The notes under the pieces: model-generated
What the model saw: the letters and a program-made list of their open reading frames with translations, nothing else
Databases searched by the model: none
Told to the model about the DNA's origin: nothing
NCBI RefSeq assembly: GCF_001584145.1
Contig: NZ_CP013232.1
Coordinates: 682,001-746,000, forward strand
Direction of reading: 5' to 3'
Origin: Collimonas fungivorans
Lineage (GTDB): Bacteria > Pseudomonadota > Gammaproteobacteria > Burkholderiales > Burkholderiaceae_D
DNA length: 64,000 bases
Part shown: in pieces, positions 58,679 to 64,000 of the stretch
Layout of the letters: every line of letters starts with the position of its first letter
How positions within the stretch are numbered: position 1 is the first letter of the stretch
Made by a program: the position numbers and the translations under genes

Positions 58679-59338
58679 ATGGCAAAGCAGGAAACCGCAG
58701 CTGTAGATTTAGTGATTTTCGATTGCGACGGCACGCTGGTTGACAGTGAAACGGTGGCAACCGACGTGATGGTGGACTACCTGGCCGAGCTGGGCATGCC
58801 GCTGTCGGCCGAGCTGGCGCTGGAGCGCTTCAAGGGCGGCCGGATGGCCGATTGCGTGGCCGAGCTGGAGCAGATGTTCGGCCGCTCGCTGCCGTCCGAT
58901 TTTACCAAGGTCCTGCGTGACCGCATCGCACCGGTGCTGCACCAGCGCCTGCAGCCGATCGAAGGCGCGCTGGAACTGGTGCAATCGCTGAAAGTGCCGT
59001 TTTGCATGGCCTCCAACGGCCCTTTGCACCAGATCAAGGTGTCGCTCAGCGTCACCGGGCTGTGGCCCTATTTCGAAGGGCGCATTTTCAGCGCCTATGA
59101 CGTAGGTTCCTGGAAGCCGGCGCCAGACCTGTTCCTGCACGCCGCCAGGACCATGGGCGTCGAACCTTCGCGTTGCGCAGTGGTGGAAGACAGCTTGCCC
59201 GGCGTGCAGGCGGGCGTGGCGGCCGGCATGCAGGTATTCGCCTTGCAGCCGGAGCAGGTCGAAGCGAAGCTGCCGAAACAGGCTAAAGTGATTTCCCGGC
59301 TGGCGGAATTGCACGAGCATATCAATATCGCTGGATAA
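58679..59338 (+). CDS. HAD-superfamily phosphatase (subfamily IA)
   Basis: A 219-residue hydrolase. Motif I IFDCDGTLVDSE at about 13-24, motif II MASNGPLHQIK (Ser in place of Thr), motif III Lys in GSWKPAPD and motif IV VVEDSLPGVQAG are all present, with a helical cap domain between. Resembles YieH/phosphoglycolate-phosphatase-like enzymes; the substrate cannot be assigned. It begins 4 bases after ccsB and probably shares its transcript. Confidence 0.9.
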   Translation: MAKQETAAVDLVIFDCDGTLVDSETVATDVMVDYLAELGMPLSAELALERFKGGRMADCVAELEQMFGRSLPSDFTKVLRDRIAPVLHQRLQPIEGALELVQSLKVPFCMASNGPLHQIKVSLSVTGLWPYFEGRIFSAYDVGSWKPAPDLFLHAARTMGVEPSRCAVVEDSLPGVQAGVAAGMQVFALQPEQVEAKLPKQAKVISRLAELHEHINIAG

Positions 59339-59432
59339 GCCGGGCCGGCAGGTTTCTGGCCTGTCCTTGTAAGGAATCGTCAGCTGCCCTGACTAAGCAT
59401 TATTAGCCACATCAATTTTGCCGGAGATGTAC

Positions 59433-60413
59433 ATGCCGCTCTATCGTCGCCCTAACGGAATCGATCTCCCGTTTTCTTCCGAAATCACGCCGCGTGAAGT
59501 ATTTGAATCGCGCCGCAGCTTCATGCGCCAACTTGCCGTAGGCGCGGCAGGCGCGGGCGGTTTGCTGGAGCTTTCGGCGGGCGAGGCCTGGGCTCAGGCC
59601 GGCGGCGCCCAGAAACTGGCGGCGAAAGCCAATCCTGCGTATGTGGTGATGGACAAGGCGACGCCTTTCAAGGACGCCACCACTTATAACAATTTCTATG
59701 AGTTCGGCACCGAGAAGACCGATCCTGCCGAAAATGCCGGGACATTAAAAACGCGGCCATGGACGATTGCCATCGAAGGCGAAGTCAAGAAGCCGCTGAC
59801 CCTGGATATCGACAGTCTGCTGAAACTGGCGCCGCTGGAAGAGCGTATCTACCGGCTGCGCTGCGTCGAGGGCTGGTCGATGGTGATTCCCTGGACCGGT
59901 TATTCCCTGTCTGCATTGATCAAGAAAGTGGAACCTACCGGCAACGCCAAGTACGTTGAATTCACGACGCTGGCCGACAACCGCCAGATGCCGGGTTTGC
60001 GTGCGCCGGTGCTGGAATGGCCGTATATCGAAGGCTTGCGCATGGATGAAGCCATGCATCCGCTGGCCCTGCTGGCCTTCGGCATGTACGGCCAGGTATT
60101 GCCGAACCAGAACGGCGCGCCGGTGCGCATGGTGCTGCCCTGGAAGTACGGCTTCAAGTCCGCCAAGTCGATCGTCAAGATCCGCTTCCTCAAGGAGCAG
60201 CCGCGCACGGCCTGGAACATCGCCGCCGCGCGCGAGTACGGTTTTTATTCCAACGTCAATCCGGATGTCGATCACCCGCGCTGGTCGCAAGCTACCGAGC
60301 GCCGCATCGGCGAAGACGGTTTTTTCACCAAGAAGCGCAAGACCTTGATGTTCAACGGCTACAACGAGGTCGCCCCGCTGTATGCCGGCATGGACCTGAA
60401 GAAGTTCTTCTAG
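59433..60413 (+). CDS. msrP: Methionine sulfoxide reductase catalytic subunit MsrP (YedY)
   Basis: A 326-residue periplasmic molybdoenzyme that repairs protein methionine sulfoxide. Twin-arginine signal [18 protein letters not shown] in residues 25-42, a molybdopterin domain with the Mo-ligand cysteine in [16 protein letters not shown], and [23 protein letters not shown]. The start after GGAG is [18 protein letters not shown] two codons earlier is possible. msrQ follows after 28 bases. Electron flow: respiratory quinones to MsrQ to MsrP (known in E. coli). Confidence 0.95.
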   Translation: MPLYRRPNGIDLPFSSEITPREVFESRRSFMRQLAVGAAGAGGLLELSAGEAWAQAGGAQKLAAKANPAYVVMDKATPFKDATTYNNFYEFGTEKTDPAENAGTLKTRPWTIAIEGEVKKPLTLDIDSLLKLAPLEERIYRLRCVEGWSMVIPWTGYSLSALIKKVEPTGNAKYVEFTTLADNRQMPGLRAPVLEWPYIEGLRMDEAMHPLALLAFGMYGQVLPNQNGAPVRMVLPWKYGFKSAKSIVKIRFLKEQPRTAWNIAAAREYGFYSNVNPDVDHPRWSQATERRIGEDGFFTKKRKTLMFNGYNEVAPLYAGMDLKKFF

Positions 60414-60441
60414 AGCGGCACAGAGAGCGAGAGCGCGCAGC

Positions 60442-61077
60442 ATGTTCAATCCAACGCCCAGGCAATTCACGTTCCTGAAAGCCTTCCTGTTCGCACTGGC
60501 ATTGCTGCCGGCCGCACGCCTGCTGCTGTTCGGGTTTACCGGCCGCCTGGGCGCCAACCCTATCGAATTCATCACGCGCAGCAGCGGCGACTGGACCCTG
60601 TATTTCCTTTGCATCACCTTGGCAGTGACGCCGCTGCGGCGTTTCACCAACTGGAACTGGCTTGTCAAATTGCGTCGCATGCTGGGGCTGTTCGCCTTCT
60701 TTTATGCCTGCCTGCATTTCACGACTTTCCTCTGGTTCGATCATTTTTTTGATATCGGCGAGATGTTAAAGGACGTCGTCAAGCGCCCTTTCATTACTGT
60801 CGGTTTCATTGCTTTCGTGCTGCTCATACCGCTGGCACTGACCAGCACCAACGGCATGATCCGCCGCCTGGGTGGCAAGCGCTGGCAGTGGCTGCATCGC
60901 AGCCTGTATGCGATTGCCATGCTGGGCATCTTGCATTTCTGGTGGATGCGCGCCGGCAAGCACAATTTCGAAAAGCCGATTGTGTTCGGTGCAATCGTCG
61001 CCTTGCTGCTGCTGGTGCGGGTGTACTTCGCATTACGTAGCCGCAGCAACCGCAGCGGCCAGCGGATTTCGGCTTAG
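60442..61077 (+). CDS. msrQ: Haem-binding membrane subunit MsrQ (YedZ)
   Basis: A 211-residue protein with about six transmembrane helices of the ferric-reductase-like type. The haem-ligand candidates are His in YACLHFTTFLWFDH, RWQWLHRSLYAIAMLGILHFWW. It passes electrons from quinol to MsrP. Its TAG stop is in the first unit of a 12-bp tandem repeat and the convergent outer-membrane gene ends in the third unit. Confidence 0.95.
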   Translation: MFNPTPRQFTFLKAFLFALALLPAARLLLFGFTGRLGANPIEFITRSSGDWTLYFLCITLAVTPLRRFTNWNWLVKLRRMLGLFAFFYACLHFTTFLWFDHFFDIGEMLKDVVKRPFITVGFIAFVLLIPLALTSTNGMIRRLGGKRWQWLHRSLYAIAMLGILHFWWMRAGKHNFEKPIVFGAIVALLLLVRVYFALRSRSNRSGQRISA

Positions 61078-61106
61078 AAGCGGGCTTAGAAGCGGGCTCA
61101 GAAGCG
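61071..61106. repeat. 12-bp tandem repeat carrying the stop codons of two convergent genes
   Basis: GGCTTAGAAGCG twice exactly and GGCTCAGAAGCG once, at 61071-61082, 61083-61094, 61095-61106. The msrQ TAG (61075-61077) is in unit 1; the TGA of the minus-strand gene (61098-61100) is in unit 3. The single T-to-C change in unit 3 turns a minus-strand CTAAG into the TGA context. Confidence 0.9.
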
Positions 61107-61865
61107 CCAGGTAACGCCTACCCCGACCTGACGCTGGACCTGCGCCGCGCAGGCGCCGCAGCCGAGGCCGAACTTGATGCCGGCATCGAGGTCAAGATTG
61201 GGATTCGGGGAATAGATCGCACCGGTCAGGAGATAACCGGGATTGCTGCTGGCGTGGCGGTCACCGCTGCTGTCGCTGGCGCGTTCGGTATTGCTGACGA
61301 CGCCGCCGTCGAACACCAGGCTCCACTTCGGATCCAGCGCATACAGCGCAGAGGCGGAAGCGCGCCAGATCATGGTGCGGTTGGCCTGCCGGTCGGCCAG
61401 CAGGCGATAGCGGTTGTAATAGGCCTGCAGGTTGCCGCTGAAGGCCCAGGAATCGATCTGGTAGCTGGCGATCAGCGTCAGGGACATGCTGCTGCGGCCG
61501 TGGCCCAGCCCTCGCTCAGGATCACCGCTGGGCAGCGTCAGTTCCGGTTTGAGGCCAAGGCTGAAATCGCCGTCTTCCAGGAAGCGCCATTTAACACCTA
61601 GCGCGACATCGTTGATGCCTGACGGGCTGGATAAGGTCGCCGGCGGATTGGCATACAGATCGACATTTTTCAGCAAGCCGTAGGTGTAGGTGAAATTCAC
61701 TACGTGGCTATGGATCGCATCCTGGCGCAGCCAGTCGGTGTTCAGTTCGATCTGGCGGTTGCCGCTGTCCTGGGTGCTGGTATCGTCGGTCACCAGCGGA
61801 TGGGCGGCGTGTGCGGCCTGGATCAGGAAACAGGAAGATATGGCGCTGAGCAAGAACTGTCGCAT
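61098..61865 (-). CDS. Outer-membrane transporter-like protein (phenol-degradation MetA-like beta-barrel family)
   Basis: A 255-residue protein. Signal peptide about 1-20 (ending AHAA), then alternating beta-strand pattern with HPLVTDDTSTQDSGNRQIELNTDW at the N-terminus and a terminal aromatic (VGVTWRF), as in outer-membrane barrels. The HPLxTDDxxTQGxGxxQLE-like start is typical of a widespread uncharacterised transporter family. Near the end it has two closely spaced cysteines (GLGCGACAAQ). No function can be assigned. Its stop lies in the tandem repeat. Confidence 0.72.
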   Translation of the reverse strand: MRQFLLSAISSCFLIQAAHAAHPLVTDDTSTQDSGNRQIELNTDWLRQDAIHSHVVNFTYTYGLLKNVDLYANPPATLSSPSGINDVALGVKWRFLEDGDFSLGLKPELTLPSGDPERGLGHGRSSMSLTLIASYQIDSWAFSGNLQAYYNRYRLLADRQANRTMIWRASASALYALDPKWSLVFDGGVVSNTERASDSSGDRHASSNPGYLLTGAIYSPNPNLDLDAGIKFGLGCGACAAQVQRQVGVGVTWRF

Positions 61866-61887
61866 GGTCTTCCTGTTTCTCTGCGGC

Positions 61888-63174
61888 TTAGGGCGATATG
61901 AGCGATTCCAGGGAAAACAGATCTGCCGGATTTTCGCGCTGCCGGATCAGGTGCACTTGCGTGCCATCCACCATCACTTCAGCCGCGCGGCCGCGCGTGT
62001 TGTAGTTGGAAGACATGGTCATGCCGTAAGCGCCGGCCGACATCAGCGCCAGCAGGTCGCCGGCTTCGATCGCCAGCGAACGGGAGCGCGCCAGCCAGTC
62101 GCCCGATTCGCATACCGGTCCGACCACGTCGTACACCTGGGTTGCCGTGCTGCGCTGGCCGACAGTCTGCACGCCATGCCAGGCTTCGTACAATGCCGGC
62201 CGCATCAAGTCGTTCATGGCGGCATCCACCACCGCAAAATTCTTGGCTTCCGAATGTTTCAGGTACTGCACTTCGGTCAGCAGGATGCCGGCATTGCCGA
62301 CAATCGAACGGCCCGGTTCAAACATCACCTTGATCGGCGCGCCCTGGTATTTTTCTTCACGCCAGGCATTGATGCGGGCAAACAGGCGGCCCAGGTAGTC
62401 GCCGATCACGACCGGCTGTTCATCGTCATAGGTAATGCCGATACCGCCGCCGATATCCAGATGATGCAAATGGATGCCTTCGCTCGCCAGCCGGTCAACC
62501 AGCTCGATCAGCTTGTCCAGCGCTTCCAGCATGGGCGCGTCGTCCAGCAGCTGCGAACCGATGTGGCAATCGATGCCGGCGACGTCGATGTGCGGCAGCG
62601 CCGCGGCGGTGCGGTAGCAGGACAGGGCTTCGTCGTAGGCCACGCCGAATTTGTTTTCCTTGAGGCCGGTCGAGATGTAAGGGTGGGTCTTGGCGTCGAC
62701 GTCAGGATTCACGCGCAGCGAGATGGCGGCGCGTTTTCCCATGGCACCGGCAACTTCGTTCAGGCGGTGCAGTTCCGGCACCGACTCGACGTTGAAGCAG
62801 AGGATGTCGTGCGACAAAGCCAGGCGCATTTCCTCGCGCGATTTGCCGACGCCGGAAAAAATTACCTTGGACGGATCGCCGCCGGCGGCGATTACGCGCA
62901 ATAATTCGCCACCCGAGACGATATCGAAACCGGAGCCGAGCTGATTCAGCACTTGCAGCACAGCCAGGTTGGAGTTGGATTTGACCGAATAGCAGATCAG
63001 CGCGCCATCCGGTTCCTGGCTGTGTTGCTTGCAGGCATTTGCGTAAGCTGAAAAATTGGCTGTCAGCGCGGCTTTGGAGTAGACGTAGGTGGGGCTGCCA
63101 AATTGCTGCGAAATGGCGTTCAGCGCGACGTTTTCAGCGTGCAGGACGCCATTCTTGTATGAAAAATACGACAT
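61888..63174 (-). CDS. lysA: Diaminopimelate decarboxylase
   Basis: A 428-residue fold-III PLP enzyme making L-lysine from meso-DAP. The PLP lysine is in [15 protein letters not shown], the phosphate loop in [16 protein letters not shown] and [11 protein letters not shown], and the substrate cysteine in [12 protein letters not shown]. Nine bases after the lptM stop, so an lptM-lysA operon. Confidence 0.97.
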   Translation of the reverse strand: MSYFSYKNGVLHAENVALNAISQQFGSPTYVYSKAALTANFSAYANACKQHSQEPDGALICYSVKSNSNLAVLQVLNQLGSGFDIVSGGELLRVIAAGGDPSKVIFSGVGKSREEMRLALSHDILCFNVESVPELHRLNEVAGAMGKRAAISLRVNPDVDAKTHPYISTGLKENKFGVAYDEALSCYRTAAALPHIDVAGIDCHIGSQLLDDAPMLEALDKLIELVDRLASEGIHLHHLDIGGGIGITYDDEQPVVIGDYLGRLFARINAWREEKYQGAPIKVMFEPGRSIVGNAGILLTEVQYLKHSEAKNFAVVDAAMNDLMRPALYEAWHGVQTVGQRSTATQVYDVVGPVCESGDWLARSRSLAIEAGDLLALMSAGAYGMTMSSNYNTRGRAAEVMVDGTQVHLIRQRENPADLFSLESLISP

Positions 63175-63183
63175 AGAGGCAAC

Positions 63184-63429
63184 TTATCTGGTGACGGGTA
63201 TTGTTGTTGGTATATCCACGGCTTCCGGCTGCGCCGGGGTAATGGCTTCGTCAGATGTCGCTGGGGCAACATTCGGCTTGGCTGGCGCCGGGGCGGTCCT
63301 GACAATAGGCGGCGGCAGCTTGGCCGGCATGAACAGCGGGCCTTTCTGGCCGCAGGCGGCCAGGCTGAGCGTAACGGGGATCATGGCAACGATCGCTACG
63401 ATACGCGGCAAATCAAAAATAGGCTTCAC
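63184..63429 (-). CDS. lptM: Small lipoprotein LptM (YifL-like)
   Basis: An 81-residue lipoprotein. The signal peptide ends in the lipobox LSLAAC with the acylated C26 followed by GQKGPLFMP, the diagnostic LptM motif (CGxKGPLyxP). E. coli LptM assists maturation of the LptDE LPS translocon. The rest is Pro/Ala-rich. Always next to lysA in betaproteobacteria and gammaproteobacteria; divergent from cyaY. Confidence 0.92.
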   Translation of the reverse strand: MKPIFDLPRIVAIVAMIPVTLSLAACGQKGPLFMPAKLPPPIVRTAPAPAKPNVAPATSDEAITPAQPEAVDIPTTIPVTR

Positions 63430-63470
63430 GGATTAGAATCACAGTTTAACGAAATGGATTGGAGTGTAGC

Positions 63471-63797
63471 ATGACAGAATCAGAATTCCTGGCTGCGGCG
63501 GAGGCCGCCCTGGGCAAGATCGAGACCGCGCTGGAGCAGGCTGCCGACCATACCGACCTGGATGTGGAATGCAGCCGCAGCGGCAATGTGCTGGAAATCG
63601 AATTTGTCGACAACGGCAGCAAGATCATCGTCAACAGCCAGGCGCCGATGCAGGAATTATGGATTGCCGCCAAATCCGGCGGTTTCCACTACCGGCAGCA
63701 GGGCGGCAGCTGGGTCAATACCCGCGACGGTACAGAGTTTTTTGCCGCACTGTCGGGCATGATCAGCGCCCAGGGCGGTGTGCCGGTAGTGCTGTAA
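63471..63797 (+). CDS. cyaY: Frataxin-like iron-sulfur assembly protein CyaY
   Basis: A 108-residue frataxin starting MTESEFLAAAEAALGKIETAL. The acidic first helix and strand, the NGSKIIVNSQAPMQELWIAAKSGGFHY core and WVNTRDGTEFFAAL are diagnostic. It regulates the cysteine desulfurase IscS. GGAG eight bases before the ATG; divergent from lptM-lysA with a 41-base intergenic. Confidence 0.95.
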   Translation: MTESEFLAAAEAALGKIETALEQAADHTDLDVECSRSGNVLEIEFVDNGSKIIVNSQAPMQELWIAAKSGGFHYRQQGGSWVNTRDGTEFFAALSGMISAQGGVPVVL

Positions 63798-64000
63798 ATT
63801 TTTCTTGGCGGCGCGGCTGGGCAAGCGATTTCTCCGGCCGCATTTGTCGTAAGATATGAACAATACAATGTTGTTTTGATACGCTCGCCGGCCGGCAGGG
63901 TTTTGGGCCTGAAAAAAAACGGTAGCAAGGAGTTGTTCAACGCTGTTCAACTATCGATAGCCACCAATGAACACGACAATCAGCACGATAATAAGCAGGG
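63798..64000. other. Right edge, no confident gene
   Basis: No coding region can be supported. On the minus strand a short frame entering at the edge and stopping at 63951 reads hydrophobic residues (LLIIVLIVVFIGG), and could be the end of a small membrane protein. On the plus strand an ATG at 63967 (MNTTISTII) opens a frame running off the edge without a clear ribosome site. A long A run at 63912-63919 precedes GGTAGCAAGG. Confidence 0.3.

Noticed and set aside
61690..62904. A 404-codon plus-strand frame over lysA
   Set aside because: Shadow of lysA, which has all catalytic motifs.

Overview
The window is a chromosomal segment of a betaproteobacterium, most likely order Burkholderiales, family Oxalobacteraceae (Collimonas, Herbaspirillum or Janthinobacterium-like). 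This placement is inferred from the gene order tRNA-tuf-secE-nusG-rplKAJL-rpoBC, then rpsLG-fusA-tuf and S10-spc-alpha, then cutA-dsbD ... hemB-yihA-cytochrome c4-resB-ccsB ... msrPQ ... lysA-lptM-cyaY. It is also supported by the protein sequences and GC-rich codon use. I did not run a database search.

Layout. Positions 1-7000 hold small housekeeping operons: a folate/tRNA-modification cluster on the minus strand (pteridine-reductase-like SDR, folB, ttcA), a MidA-like methyltransferase, the KefF/KefC potassium efflux pair with an ArsC-like protein, and a PuuD-like amidotransferase. Positions 7.1-21.6 kb begin with a perfect sigma-70 promoter driving tRNA-Tyr, tRNA-Gly, tRNA-Thr and tuf, followed by tRNA-Trp, secE, nusG, rplKAJL and rpoBC. 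Positions 21.7-24.2 kb are a small accessory island (toxin-antitoxin pair and a phosphoethanolamine transferase) between rpoC and the str operon. Positions 24.4-44.2 kb are the str, S10, spc and alpha operons in canonical order, ending at rplQ. Positions 44.3-64 kb hold envelope, redox, metal and cytochrome functions: CutA, DsbD, 1-Cys peroxiredoxin, CorA, a sterol-desaturase-family protein, a Fur-boxed TonB receptor, HemB, YihA, cytochrome c4, the system II cytochrome c maturation pair ResB/CcsB, MsrPQ, LysA, LptM and CyaY.

How the genes work together. The centre of the window builds the translation and transcription machinery: ribosomal proteins, RNA polymerase alpha, beta and beta', EF-Tu twice, EF-G, IF-1, NusG, SecE and SecY. 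The right arm links haem synthesis (HemB), periplasmic cytochrome c assembly (ResB/CcsB, DsbD as thiol reductant source, cytochrome c4 as a client) and periplasmic methionine-sulfoxide repair (MsrPQ).

The least ordinary signal is not a gene. Five copies of a palindromic intergenic repeat (arms GGGACAGAGT / ACTCTGTCCC) sit inside the ribosomal and RNA polymerase operons, between rplA and rplJ, rplJ and rplL, rpoB and rpoC, rpsJ and rplC, and infA and rpmJ. I saw none in the flanking non-ribosomal DNA. Other oddities are the rpoB stop codon in the loop of a perfect 12-bp hairpin, a terminator with no gene in front of it upstream of hemB, and a 12-bp tandem repeat that supplies the stop codons of two convergent genes. 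I found no CRISPR array, prophage, insertion sequence or new multi-gene defence or biosynthetic system.
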